A model generated the notes under the pieces. The model saw only the letters and a list, made by a program, of their open reading frames with translations. It ran no database searches and had not been told where the DNA came from. This document shows, piece after piece, positions 42,963 through 52,375 of a stretch of DNA of 64,000 nt; the first letter of the stretch is position 1; each line of letters begins with the position of its first letter. Position numbers and translations under genes: made by a program. Origin of the DNA: Paenibacillus catalpae (GTDB lineage: Bacteria; Bacillota; Bacilli; Paenibacillales; Paenibacillaceae); the NCBI RefSeq assembly GCF_900112695.1, contig NZ_FOMT01000006.1, forward strand, positions 1-64,000, in the 5' to 3' direction.

Positions 42963-42999
42963 TATTTTATTGCAATAAAAGTGCGAAAAGGAGACCATC

Positions 43000-44556
43000 A
43001 TGACCGTTTTCAGCCCCAAGGATCGTTTCCGGAAGACTTGGAACCTCGTAAACCAGTACTTTCGGCCTACTGATCCGCAAGACTCGAAAGGCAAGAAGCA
43101 GCCTCCATCGACAGGAGAGAAGCCGCATACACCTATGTGGAAGAGAAAACCTGTCATTCTTACAGCAGGGGTGCTGGTAGTCCTAGCAGCAGCCGGTATC
43201 GGCGGTACCGGATACGTACAAGCGAATACAGTCGATTATTACAACGTATATAAAGATGGCAATATGGTGGGCTCGGTCAGCGACCCTACGGAAGTTGACC
43301 AGCTGATTAAGCAACAGACCGAAGAAGTGAAGAAGTCGAATCCGAACCTGAATATGGTACTGGATGCCGGCGAGATTACGTACAGCGGTGAAAGCGGCTT
43401 TAAAGCGGAACCGGCTACGGAAGAAACATTAAGCAAGCTGAAGGGGCTTCTCACCTCACATGCGGAAGGCGTGGAACTTGTTATCGATGGCAAGGTAGCC
43501 GGCATTGTGAAGGATCAGGAGACGGCCGATGCGATTCTGAACCGGGTGCAGAGCAAATACGCTCCGCAGCTGGCAGCTAATAAGAAGTCCGCGGAAGTAA
43601 CAACCTTGTCCTACTCCAAGGCAGCCGCCGAGAAGAAGAAGACAGAAGCGTCAAACGGCAAGAAGCTGACCGGCGTCAAGTTTGTTGAAGAAGTCAAGAC
43701 AGACGCAGTCGCGACTGACCCGGCTAAAATCATGGATGCCAACGAGCTGTATTTGAAGCTTGTGAAAGGCAGCGTCAAACCAACCAAGTACACCGTTCAG
43801 AAAGGTGATTGCGTCGGCTGCATTGCCGACAAGTTCAACATTTCCGAACAGGTGATCTACGATAACAACGGCTGGATTGAGCAGGATATGATCAAAGAGG
43901 GCGATGTTCTTGATCTGACCGTACTTCAGCCCGAGCTGACAGTAAAGACGGAAGAGCGTGCAACAGAGACGATCTCCTATGAGGCTCCTGTAGAAATCCG
44001 CAAGAGTGATGCAATGAAGCTTGGCGAATCGAGGGTGCTTACGGAAGGCAAGAGCGGCAAGAAGACTCTTACATACCGGATTGTGAAGCAGAACGGTAAA
44101 GTGGTTACGGAAGAGCTCGTAGACAGCCAGGTTGTTGTGAAGCCTGTAGCTGAGGTTGTTCTTAGAGGAACGAAGGTTATTCTGGGCGAGGGCACAGGCC
44201 ACTTTGCATCACCGGTGTCCGGCTGGTCGCTGTCGAGCAAGTTTGGTAAGCGTTGGGGCCGGATGCATAAAGGGATTGATATGACAGGCGGCAAGACCAT
44301 TATGGCTGCCGATAACGGTGTAGTTGAATTTGTCGGTCAGAAGACAGGTTACGGCAATGTCGTTATTATCAATCACAAGAACGGCTACAAGACGTTATAT
44401 GGGCATCTGAGATCCTTCAGCGTGAAGAATGGCCAGATTCTCGAAAAAGGAGACAAGCTGGGCATTATGGGCAGCACCGGCGAATCGACCGGCGTGCATC
44501 TGCATTTTGAAATTACGAAAAGCGGTGTTTTGCAAAATCCGTTAAAGTACTTATAA
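43000..44556 (+). CDS. Cell-wall metallopeptidase with LysM, G5 and M23 domains
   Basis: A 518-residue exported protein anchored by one helix (about residues 51-72) after a basic cytoplasmic start. Outside: a poorly conserved region, LysM (YTVQKGDCVGCIADKFNIS), G5 domain (about 308-390) and a C-terminal M23 endopeptidase with HKGIDMTGG and VHLHFE, the zinc ligands. M23 enzymes cut peptidoglycan cross-links; G5 and LysM bind the wall. AAAGGAG ribosome site. Its position just before walRK suggests, but does not prove, control by WalR. Confidence 0.92.
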   Translation: MTVFSPKDRFRKTWNLVNQYFRPTDPQDSKGKKQPPSTGEKPHTPMWKRKPVILTAGVLVVLAAAGIGGTGYVQANTVDYYNVYKDGNMVGSVSDPTEVDQLIKQQTEEVKKSNPNLNMVLDAGEITYSGESGFKAEPATEETLSKLKGLLTSHAEGVELVIDGKVAGIVKDQETADAILNRVQSKYAPQLAANKKSAEVTTLSYSKAAAEKKKTEASNGKKLTGVKFVEEVKTDAVATDPAKIMDANELYLKLVKGSVKPTKYTVQKGDCVGCIADKFNISEQVIYDNNGWIEQDMIKEGDVLDLTVLQPELTVKTEERATETISYEAPVEIRKSDAMKLGESRVLTEGKSGKKTLTYRIVKQNGKVVTEELVDSQVVVKPVAEVVLRGTKVILGEGTGHFASPVSGWSLSSKFGKRWGRMHKGIDMTGGKTIMAADNGVVEFVGQKTGYGNVVIINHKNGYKTLYGHLRSFSVKNGQILEKGDKLGIMGSTGESTGVHLHFEITKSGVLQNPLKYL

Positions 44557-44571
44557 TATAACTTTTCTCCA

Positions 44572-44606
44572 GGGAGACTGTCCGTTAACGGACAGCCTCC
44601 TTTTTT
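44572..44606 (+). terminator. Terminator after the M23 peptidase gene
   Basis: GGAG-CTGTCCG and CGGACAG-CTCC pair around TTAA, followed by six T residues. Confidence 0.92.
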
Positions 44607-44742
44607 AGTTTCTTAGCTAGTGGGCCTGCCCATTTATGAGTTTTATTGGAATGGGACTGAACGAACTTTAATTGGGAACTTGACGACTCACTATGTTAAA
44701 ATAGAAGAGTGAAAATAGGACGAGCGACAGGCGGGTGTAACG

Positions 44743-45504
44743 ATGCACGGAAAAATATTAGTGGTCGATGACGAACAGCCCATTGCAGATATATTGAAAT
44801 TCAACCTGGAGAAGGAAGGGCATCAGGTCATTTGTGCGTTCGACGGCGGTGAGGCGGTTCGCCTCGCATTCGAAGAACAGCCGGATTTGATTTTGCTTGA
44901 TTTGATGCTGCCCGTAAAAGACGGCATGGACGTATGCCGCGAGGTGCGGACGCGCCTGCATATGCCGATCATTATGCTGACGGCAAAGGATACGGAGATC
45001 GATAAGGTACTAGGCCTCGAGCTTGGCGCCGATGATTATGTAACGAAGCCGTTCAGCACGCGTGAATTGCTAGCCCGGGTGAAAGCGCATTTACGCCGGC
45101 AGCAGAAAACAACGGCTTCTTCGGCAGACAATTCGAATGCCGGTGGTGAAGGCGGCCAAGGGGCAGCGGACGAGAAGCAGGGTCTGAAATTATTCAACCT
45201 GTTTATCGATACCGATATGTATGTTGTCTATAAGGACGGCGAACCGCTTGACCTGACTCACCGCGAATACGAGCTTGTATACTACATGGCGCGCAACAGC
45301 GGCAAAGTGATGACACGCGAGCATTTGCTGCAGGCGGTATGGGGCTTTGAATATTTCGGCGATGTACGTACGGTAGATGTAACGATTCGCCGGCTTCGCG
45401 AGAAGATTGAAGATGATCCCAGCCGTCCGGAATATATTATGACTCGTCGCGGTCTTGGCTATATGATGCGCAATTCGAAGTCGGGAGGGCTTGGCTACGC
45501 ATGA
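44743..45504 (+). CDS. walR: Essential response regulator WalR (YycF)
   Basis: A 253-residue OmpR-type regulator. Receiver domain with acidic pair D9-D10, phosphorylation site D53 (LLDLMLP) and K103-type signature (VTKPF); winged-helix DNA-binding domain in the last 100 residues (GDVRTVDVTIRRLREKIEDD). The linker between them (about 120-145) is a Ser/Gly/Ala-rich insertion, making the protein about 18 residues longer than the Bacillus subtilis one. With WalK it controls wall hydrolase genes. The start codon is ATG and the stop overlaps walK. Confidence 0.97.
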   Translation: MHGKILVVDDEQPIADILKFNLEKEGHQVICAFDGGEAVRLAFEEQPDLILLDLMLPVKDGMDVCREVRTRLHMPIIMLTAKDTEIDKVLGLELGADDYVTKPFSTRELLARVKAHLRRQQKTTASSADNSNAGGEGGQGAADEKQGLKLFNLFIDTDMYVVYKDGEPLDLTHREYELVYYMARNSGKVMTREHLLQAVWGFEYFGDVRTVDVTIRRLREKIEDDPSRPEYIMTRRGLGYMMRNSKSGGLGYA

Positions 45505-47348
45505 GCGGGAGGCGGTTTTTTCGCACCATTCAAGTCAAGCTGGTTATTATTTATCTCCTGCTCATTCTTGTCGCGATGCAGCTGATTGGCGTTTACTTCA
45601 TCAGTACGGTGAAGGCGTCGCTGACCGATAACTTTACGACAAACATGAAAGAGCAGGCCGATATTCTCTCGAAGCTGGCGGCGCCTAATCTATCGATTAA
45701 GCCCAACAGCGACAGCGAGGCAAATGCCGAAAATACGGAGAACTTAAGTCTTGTTGTCCGTAATCTATTCAGCATTAGCGGCACCGAGGTGCAGGTGCTT
45801 GACGGCAATGGCAGGGTCGTTGCGACATCTCTGCAGGTGCCGGAGTCGTATATCGGGAAGAAGAATACCTCTCTTGCGGTAAGCCGCGCGTTAACGGGTA
45901 TTTCAGATAACGAAGAAGAGATTATTGACGAGAACGGCATCCGGAAAAAAATTATCGCCCTTCCCGTTACGTATAACGATAACGACAAGGTTGTTGGCGC
46001 GGTCTACATGGTAGCTTCCATGGACAGCTTGTACGATACGGTTAACCGGGTGAACCAGATCTTTTTCTCTGGAACGCTTATTGCACTTAGCCTTACCGGT
46101 ATTCTTGGCATCCTGCTTGCCCATACGATTACGAGCCCGATTCAGGGGCTGACGCGGCAGGCAGCGGCTGTAGCGGACGGAAAGTTCGATCTGCAGGTGC
46201 CGGTTCTTGGAGATGATGAGATCGGGCGGCTAAGCTCGGCCTTTAATGATATGACGATCCGGCTGAAGGAGGCGCTCTCGGTCAACGAAGAGGAGAACGA
46301 GAAGCTGGCCTCCATTCTGTCGAATATGAGTGACGGCGTGATCGCAGCCGACGAGAACGGCAAGGTGATCGTCTGGAACCGGCGCTCGCAGGAGATGCTT
46401 GATGTGCGTACCTGTGAGGGCTGCAGTCTGCCTGAGCTGCTTGGCATGCCGGAGCAGAAATACCAGGAGCTGCAGAAGGGGCGGGAGCAGACCGTTATTT
46501 TGTCGCGTGACGATGAAGAGGACGGCGCCGATGACGCGGAGGGTATCCTCCGCGTGACGTTTACGCCGATTCACCGCCGTGACAAGGGGATTACGGGAAC
46601 CATTGCGGTGCTTCAGGACGTCACGGAGCAGGAGAAGCTCGAGCAGTCGCGCCGCCAGTTCGTTGCGAATGTCTCGCATGAGCTGCGCACGCCGCTCACC
46701 ACGATCAAGAGTTATGCGGAAGCGCTCAATGACGGCGCATTGGATGAGCGGGAGCTGTCGGAGCGCTTCGTAGGCGTTATCCGCAATGAGACGGAGCGGA
46801 TGATCCGGCTTGTTACCGATCTGCTGCATCTGTCACGCCTGGATTCGAATCAGGCGCCGCTGCGGCGGCGGGAGACCAATATCCATGAAATGCTGGATGA
46901 AGTGACCGACCGCTTCTCCTTCCAGCTGCGGCAGAAGTCGATTCGGGCTTCTATTATCGTCGACCGCGATCTCAAGTCAGCATGGCTGGACCGTGACCAG
47001 ATTGACCAGGTGCTGGATAATTTAATATCCAATGCCATCAAATATACGCTTGAAGGCGGTTCGATTGAGCTCAGCGCCCGCAAGCCGGATGCTGCTACGA
47101 TCGCGATTAGCGTAATGGATACGGGCATCGGTATTCCGAAGAAGGATTTATCCCGTATTTTTGACCGGTTCTACCGGGTGGACAAGGCTCGCTCCCGCAA
47201 CATGGGCGGAACCGGCCTTGGCTTATCCATTGCCCGGGAAATCGTTAAAGCGCACGGCGGTACGGTCTCTCTCAAGTCGGAGCTGAATGAGGGCACGACC
47301 GTGACGTTTACGCTGCCCGCGCTGCAAGAGGAAGGTGAAACGGCATGA
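45501..47348 (+). CDS. walK: Sensor histidine kinase WalK (YycG)
   Basis: A 615-residue kinase: membrane helix (about 13-35), extracellular sensor domain (36-186), second helix (187-209), HAMP (about 210-262), PAS (about 271-380), then HisKA with phospho-acceptor H393 in NVSHELRTPLTT and a HATPase domain (NAIKYT, DTGIGIPKKD, GTGLGL). It senses wall state and phosphorylates WalR. Overlaps walR by ATGA and is followed by walH with a four-base overlap. Confidence 0.97.
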   Translation: MSGRRFFRTIQVKLVIIYLLLILVAMQLIGVYFISTVKASLTDNFTTNMKEQADILSKLAAPNLSIKPNSDSEANAENTENLSLVVRNLFSISGTEVQVLDGNGRVVATSLQVPESYIGKKNTSLAVSRALTGISDNEEEIIDENGIRKKIIALPVTYNDNDKVVGAVYMVASMDSLYDTVNRVNQIFFSGTLIALSLTGILGILLAHTITSPIQGLTRQAAAVADGKFDLQVPVLGDDEIGRLSSAFNDMTIRLKEALSVNEEENEKLASILSNMSDGVIAADENGKVIVWNRRSQEMLDVRTCEGCSLPELLGMPEQKYQELQKGREQTVILSRDDEEDGADDAEGILRVTFTPIHRRDKGITGTIAVLQDVTEQEKLEQSRRQFVANVSHELRTPLTTIKSYAEALNDGALDERELSERFVGVIRNETERMIRLVTDLLHLSRLDSNQAPLRRRETNIHEMLDEVTDRFSFQLRQKSIRASIIVDRDLKSAWLDRDQIDQVLDNLISNAIKYTLEGGSIELSARKPDAATIAISVMDTGIGIPKKDLSRIFDRFYRVDKARSRNMGGTGLGLSIAREIVKAHGGTVSLKSELNEGTTVTFTLPALQEEGETA

Positions 47349-48832
47349 TGGAGAAAGCGAAGACGCTCCTGCTCGTTATGCTTGTTGCACTAAGCTTGAT
47401 ACAATCGTATATCCTCGCGTACAGCATGCCCGGTCTTGGCGCAACGGTCAAGACAGAGCAGGACTTATTTAACGCCGATCCGCTCGGCAAGGAATCGAGC
47501 GTGGAGAATGTGATCTTCCCGGCGGAGATCGTCCTCCACTTCGGCGGCAATGAGCATACGGTGCTGTACCCGGGAACAACGTTCTACAATATGATCTTGA
47601 AGGACCGGATTCAGGGACGCGAGTTCAAGGGCTTCCAGCGCAATCCGGCCAATGTGCTTAACTGGGACGAAGTAAGGAAGAATGATATCGGCGTGGAGCT
47701 GCGCTTCCAGAACGGCGTTCCCGTAGAGCTGCTCAAGAAGCTGCTCAAGGTGCAGGGGGACCTGCTGTTCCTGGGCGAGATGATTGACCGGATCTGGATC
47801 TTCAAGGCGACCGATTCTGAGGAAGTCCGGACGTTCTTCTTCAGCGCCGACGGGCAAAAGGTGTACGAGTCTACGCAGGCCGATCTGACGGTTCGAGACG
47901 TACAGGATTATGTGGGCTTTGGCGAATATCAGCCGAAGTACCAGATGACCTCGGACGGCATCTATTTGCCGAAGCAGCCGATTCAATCGGTAGAGATGGT
48001 CTTCCCTTATGAAACCTACTCTTCGGAGCTGATGCAGCAGAACCTGTTCTTTGATCCGGCCACTACGAAGGCGCTCTACGACCGGAGCGGCTCGCAGATT
48101 TATACAGACGGCAAGCGGGGTCTGCAGATCGAGCAGAAGGGCATGTGGATGATTTATACGAACCCGGCCGCCTCGCAGAGCGAGGAAAATCCGCTCAGCG
48201 AGAATGTGTTTGCATCCATTGAGTTCATTAATCAGCACGGCGGATGGGACGGGGTATACCGTTTCATCAATCCGGGGATAAACGTGGAAAGCAAGGCAGG
48301 CAAGTATGCAGAGTTCCAGCAGTACGTAGATAACTATCCCATTATTGAAACGAAAAATTTCGAATATGGCAGTATGCGGCTGACGCTGCAGCAAGGTGTG
48401 GTGACGGAATACAGCCGTTCCTTGATTACGCTTGCGGACAGGTCGAAGACAAGGGAAGCAAGATGGCTGCCGGGCGGGACCCAGCTGCGAAGCGCGCTGG
48501 ATCATTATGACCGCCGTTCCGAGGTTGTTCGGCTGTTCCCGGCCCTGAAAGCGGCGCCGCTCGCAAACAATGAATTAAGATTTATTCCGGTCTGGGCGGT
48601 ACAGCTTGAGGATGGGACGCAGGAGTCTCTGACCGAAGCATACCCGGCTGGCTTTGTGCCGCAGGAAGTGAAGGATGCTTCGAACTTTGAACATAATCCG
48701 GAAGCGGGCACAGACGCGGGTACAGACGCGGGTACAGATACAGATGAAACATCCAAGGATAGCAACAGCTTGTTCAGAGACTCGGATCAGCTGCAAAATG
48801 CAATAGCACCGGATAAGGAAAGCAAGGAATAA
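47345..48832 (+). CDS. walH: Two-component system regulatory protein WalH (YycH)
   Basis: A 495-residue membrane-anchored protein with an N-terminal helix (LLLVMLVALSLIQSYILAY) and an extracytoplasmic domain. WalH and WalI modulate WalK activity at the membrane. The C-terminus holds a perfect-looking tandem Ala-Gly-Thr-Asp repeat from a 12-base DNA repeat near 48710-48745. Cotranscribed with walK and walI. Confidence 0.92.
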   Translation: MMEKAKTLLLVMLVALSLIQSYILAYSMPGLGATVKTEQDLFNADPLGKESSVENVIFPAEIVLHFGGNEHTVLYPGTTFYNMILKDRIQGREFKGFQRNPANVLNWDEVRKNDIGVELRFQNGVPVELLKKLLKVQGDLLFLGEMIDRIWIFKATDSEEVRTFFFSADGQKVYESTQADLTVRDVQDYVGFGEYQPKYQMTSDGIYLPKQPIQSVEMVFPYETYSSELMQQNLFFDPATTKALYDRSGSQIYTDGKRGLQIEQKGMWMIYTNPAASQSEENPLSENVFASIEFINQHGGWDGVYRFINPGINVESKAGKYAEFQQYVDNYPIIETKNFEYGSMRLTLQQGVVTEYSRSLITLADRSKTREARWLPGGTQLRSALDHYDRRSEVVRLFPALKAAPLANNELRFIPVWAVQLEDGTQESLTEAYPAGFVPQEVKDASNFEHNPEAGTDAGTDAGTDTDETSKDSNSLFRDSDQLQNAIAPDKESKE

Positions 48833-48860
48833 GCCGTCAGGAACGGAGGCGAAAGATCAG

Positions 48861-49616
48861 GTGGATTGGGGCAGGGCCAAAAGCGTGCTTATTATTTCGT
48901 TTCTGCTGCTTAACGTATTGCTCGGCTATCAGGTATGGTCGAACGTTGGCGAGCAGCTCAATGCCAATAAGAATACAGCAGAGCTTCCAAGCGAGACCTA
49001 TGCCTTCATGAAGCAGAAGGGGATTGAGCTGTCCGCCAATCTGCCGGTCGAGACTCCGAAGCTGCGGGATTTGACGTATATGCTGCGCAGCGGCACGCTC
49101 GAGGAACTGCCGGAGACGAAGCTGGAGACGCCGGTCGACAGCCGGATTATTTTCTCCGAGAAGGACCTCGACAAGACGCTGGGCAGCCAGATTGTTGACC
49201 TTGATAAATATAAGTTTGACCCGGCGATGACAAGAGACGGGGTATATGTGCTCTATCGCATGGCCGATAGCCGTCCGATGTTCGACGTCAAGCTGGAGCT
49301 GTATTACAGCAATCAGAAAATAACCGGCTTCCGCCAGGTCAGGGTAGATCTGATGGGGCCAGGCGAAGCCAAGGTACAGACGGTTCTGCCGGCCTCCAAA
49401 GCCATGGCGCCGTTCATTGAGCGGAACCTGCCGGACGGCGCGGTCATAACCGACATTCAGCTTGGCTACCACGGCCAGATGTTCGATACGGAGACGCAAG
49501 TATCGGCGCCTTATTACCGGGTTCTGCTGGAGGACGGGAACGAGTATTACATCCATGCGATTAACGGGGAAGTCGCACAGGTGAAGGAAGAAGTGCCGCT
49601 GGACCGCGTCCGTTAG
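48861..49616 (+). CDS. walI: Two-component system regulatory protein WalI (YycI)
   Basis: A 251-residue protein with an N-terminal membrane helix (SVLIISFLLLNVLLGYQVW) and an external domain of the YycI family. It acts with WalH on WalK. GTG start with a GAGGCGAAAG site. It follows walH by 28 bases. Confidence 0.92.
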   Translation: MDWGRAKSVLIISFLLLNVLLGYQVWSNVGEQLNANKNTAELPSETYAFMKQKGIELSANLPVETPKLRDLTYMLRSGTLEELPETKLETPVDSRIIFSEKDLDKTLGSQIVDLDKYKFDPAMTRDGVYVLYRMADSRPMFDVKLELYYSNQKITGFRQVRVDLMGPGEAKVQTVLPASKAMAPFIERNLPDGAVITDIQLGYHGQMFDTETQVSAPYYRVLLEDGNEYYIHAINGEVAQVKEEVPLDRVR

Positions 49617-49697
49617 CTACTAGCGGGACAGGCGGTTGAGCGGAAAGATATAGTGGCTTTTGTTCATGGGAGCAGGGGAAAGGATCGAATTAATGCG

Positions 49698-50504
49698 ATG
49701 GGAATTACGTTTACGGTGCTGGGAAGCGGATCTACGGGCAATGCAACGATAGTAAGCAACGGGGATAAAATGGTGCTGGTGGATGCCGGCCTTAGCATGA
49801 AAAGATTGGACGAGCTTTTGCGTGAGCAGGGCGTAGCTGGCCATCAGCTGGATGCGCTGTTCGTCACGCATGAGCATTCCGATCATATTAAAGGGCTGGG
49901 AGCCTTCGCTCGCAAGTATCAGCTTCCAATCTTTGCGAATGAGGGAACATGGGGCGGCATGGAGCGTCATGTCGGTACGATTGATCCCGAGAAGCGGGTT
50001 GTAATGGAGACAGGCGAGATGCTGCGGCTGGGCTCAATGGAGGTATGCTCTTATCCGATCTCGCATGATGCGGCCGAACCGGTCGGCTATACGTTTATCG
50101 ATAACGGGGAGAAGCTGAGCCTCGCTACTGACCTTGGTTATATGAGCGATAAAGTAAGAAAGGCGATTATTGATTCAGACGTATTGGTACTCGAGTCAAA
50201 TCATGATACCGAGATGCTCCGCATGGGCCGTTATCCGTGGAACATTAAGCGCCGGATCCTGAGCGATGTCGGTCACTTGTCGAATGTTGCCGCCGGGGAG
50301 GCATTATGCGAGCTTCTGACGGACCGGACGAAGAGGGTGTACCTGGCCCATCTCAGTCTGGATCATAACCTGATGGATCTGGCGATGCTGACGGTGAGAA
50401 ACGTTATGGAGGATAACGGAATCTTCTTCAAGCAGGATGAGAATCCGCTGCGCGCAACCTATCACGACAGGCCTACGGCATGGGATGAAGTGAGGCGGAA
50501 ATAA
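49698..50504 (+). CDS. walJ: Metallo-beta-lactamase fold exonuclease WalJ (YycJ)
   Basis: A 268-residue MBL-fold hydrolase with the metal motif THEHSDH and further histidines in SHDAAEP and HLSLDHN. YycJ-type proteins are 5'-3' exonucleases tied to DNA repair. I start at ATG 49698, giving MGITFTVLGSGSTGN, the family start. Its last 32 bases overlap a small convergent gene. Confidence 0.94.
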   Translation: MGITFTVLGSGSTGNATIVSNGDKMVLVDAGLSMKRLDELLREQGVAGHQLDALFVTHEHSDHIKGLGAFARKYQLPIFANEGTWGGMERHVGTIDPEKRVVMETGEMLRLGSMEVCSYPISHDAAEPVGYTFIDNGEKLSLATDLGYMSDKVRKAIIDSDVLVLESNHDTEMLRMGRYPWNIKRRILSDVGHLSNVAAGEALCELLTDRTKRVYLAHLSLDHNLMDLAMLTVRNVMEDNGIFFKQDENPLRATYHDRPTAWDEVRRK

Positions 50505-50694
50505 ACGACTCCAGCTGATTGTCCAGCTCATCGGCTTTGGCATTCAGTTCTTCCCGGGTGATAAGACCCTTGTCCACCAGCAGTTCAAGCATGGCGCTGA
50601 GGGTCAGGACGGTGCGGTAGTGGTCTTCCTTCAGGTCCGCTAATTTGGCCGCAAGCTCTACTTGCTCCCAAGGGGAGAATGGTTTTGTTTTCAT
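50473..50694 (-). CDS. Small conserved-looking protein, unknown function
   Basis: A 73-residue mostly helical protein (MKTKPFSPWEQVELAAKLAD, then TVLTLSAMLELLVDKGLI and TREELNAKADELD). ATG 50694 has AAAGGAGCG 10 bases upstream, the main support. No family is recognised with certainty; the C-terminal pattern recalls helical accessory proteins of enzymes such as nitrile hydratases, only loosely. It overlaps the 3' end of walJ on the opposite strand. Confidence 0.6.
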   Translation of the reverse strand: MKTKPFSPWEQVELAAKLADLKEDHYRTVLTLSAMLELLVDKGLITREELNAKADELDNQLESFISASLHPMP

Positions 50695-50780
50695 AGATAC
50701 GGTTCGCTCCTTTTTCGCTATGATGGAGGAGTGCAAAAGTAAATCTATTATTATTGTAGTCTAATCTTCCGAAAACATTC

Positions 50781-50809
50781 TTAGATAAGAAAAATAGTCT
50801 TGTTATATT
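50781..50809 (+). promoter_or_regulatory. Promoter of the HtrA-type protease gene
   Basis: TTAGAT (50781-50786), 17-base spacer, TATATT (50804-50809), about 40 bases before the start codon. It suggests the protease can be expressed apart from the wal operon. Confidence 0.5.
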
Positions 50810-50847
50810 TTCAAAGGCAAGCATAGGCATCGAAAGGAGCGGTAACG

Positions 50848-52203
50848 ATGGGATTATTTGATGACGATTTCTATTCGACAAAGGTGTCAAGACGTGCTCG
50901 TTCCACTTCTTCGAAGGATGATTTTGCCTTCTCTAATAACAAGGGCATGCGGAACTGGTCGAATGTCCGAATCGCATTCGTTGCTTCCTTCACCAGTGCG
51001 GTGGCGGCAGTGCTGTTGTTTGTGCTTGTCTTTGGCGGCGGAGGTTTTGGTCCGGGCTCGCATTCGGCCAGCGTATCGGCTTCCGGCAGCACTTCGCTTG
51101 AGCAAAGAACAATTCAGGCTTCGGCGAAGGTTCGTCCGGCGGTTGTCAGCGTCATTAACGAGCAGACGGTTCCTTATGGACTTATGCCGGGTACGGATGG
51201 CAGCGAGGGTACCACAGGCAGCGGAGAAGAAGAGCAGCTTCCAGGCTCGAAGCAGGAGGTTGGCGTCGGCTCAGGTGTTATCTTCAAGCTGGCGAACGGC
51301 AAAGCATACATTATAACAAATCATCATGTTATTGCGAATGCGGAAACGGTGAAGGTGCTGCTCGTCAATGGCGAGAAGCGGGAAGCGAAGATTGTCGGCA
51401 GCGACCAGATTACCGATTTGGCGGTGCTCGAGATGGACGGCAAGGATATTAAGACGGTTGCCGAAATCGGCAAATCGTCAAAGCTGCAGCCGGCTGAATT
51501 CGTGCTTGCGATCGGTAATCCGTTAGGGCTTGGCGATTCGCTGGCCATGGGGATTGTGAGCAAGACGCACCGAATCGTACCGGTATCCTTGAATGAGGAC
51601 GGCGTATATGACTGGCAGCAGGAAGTCATTCAGGTAAATGTATCGATTAATGAAGGCAACAGCGGCGGACCGCTCATTGATATGGATGGCAAGGTTGTTG
51701 GGATTAACAGTATGAAGATTGCTGAGGTTGGCGTGGAAGGCTTAGGCTTTGCTATTCCGATCGACAATGCGATGCCGATTATTGACAGCCTGATGGAGAA
51801 GGGATATGTATCCCGCCCTTATCTTGGCGTGTACACCGTCGATCTGGAGCAGTACTTCGCCCAGCAGCAGATGGAGGATCAGGCGGCGGAGGATAGCGGG
51901 AAGGCCGATTCAGGTGCGGCCGCGGGCACTGAGGAATCAGAATTGCCTGAACTGAATCTTCCGGATGAAGTGTTTAATGGCGTCATCGTGATTGAAGCGG
52001 TTGGACCGGCCAAGGATGCAGACATTAGGCTGAATGATGTCATCGTGAAGCTGGATGAGAAGAGCATCAGCAGTACGATGGAGCTCCGTCAATATTTGTA
52101 CGAACAAAAGCATATTGGCGATGAGATTAAAGTGACCTTCTACCGCGACGGCAAGCTGAAGACAACGTCGTTCAAGCTGGCGGAGAAGACAAAGGATGAA
52201 TAG
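50848..52203 (+). CDS. htrC: HtrA-type serine protease with PDZ domain
   Basis: A 451-residue membrane-anchored quality-control protease. One membrane helix (about 52-75), then a trypsin-like domain with H in ITNHHVI, D in ITDLAVL and catalytic S in NEGNSGGPL, and a C-terminal PDZ domain (about 325-440) interrupted by an acidic Ala/Asp/Ser-rich stretch. In Bacillus subtilis an HtrA paralogue (htrC/yyxA) lies downstream of walJ, the basis of the symbol. AAAGGAG ribosome site. Confidence 0.93.
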   Translation: MGLFDDDFYSTKVSRRARSTSSKDDFAFSNNKGMRNWSNVRIAFVASFTSAVAAVLLFVLVFGGGGFGPGSHSASVSASGSTSLEQRTIQASAKVRPAVVSVINEQTVPYGLMPGTDGSEGTTGSGEEEQLPGSKQEVGVGSGVIFKLANGKAYIITNHHVIANAETVKVLLVNGEKREAKIVGSDQITDLAVLEMDGKDIKTVAEIGKSSKLQPAEFVLAIGNPLGLGDSLAMGIVSKTHRIVPVSLNEDGVYDWQQEVIQVNVSINEGNSGGPLIDMDGKVVGINSMKIAEVGVEGLGFAIPIDNAMPIIDSLMEKGYVSRPYLGVYTVDLEQYFAQQQMEDQAAEDSGKADSGAAAGTEESELPELNLPDEVFNGVIVIEAVGPAKDADIRLNDVIVKLDEKSISSTMELRQYLYEQKHIGDEIKVTFYRDGKLKTTSFKLAEKTKDE

Positions 52204-52226
52204 ATCGTAATGGCTGTGCTGACAGG

Positions 52227-52250
52227 AGACTGCGGGCACAGTCTTTTTTT
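52227..52250 (+). terminator. Terminator after the HtrA-type gene
   Basis: AGACTG and CAGTCT pair around CGGGCA, followed by seven T residues. Confidence 0.8.
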
Positions 52251-52375
52251 GTGTTTTCCCCGACTAAAGTCTAACCTTTGAACCATCCTCTGGAAGGTTT
52301 TTGGCAATTTTCTAATGGCGTACACTATATTCAAGAAGCAAGGGAGCAGAGAGTGGAGAGGGAGAGAAATCAACC

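Noticed and set aside
42898..42999. c-di-AMP riboswitch before the M23 peptidase gene
   Set aside because: The leader is too short and lacks the conserved elements of that riboswitch as I know them.
47465..48505. 346-codon minus-strand open frame opposite walH
   Set aside because: Arg/Leu/His-rich translation typical of the antisense of a GC-rich gene; no domain.
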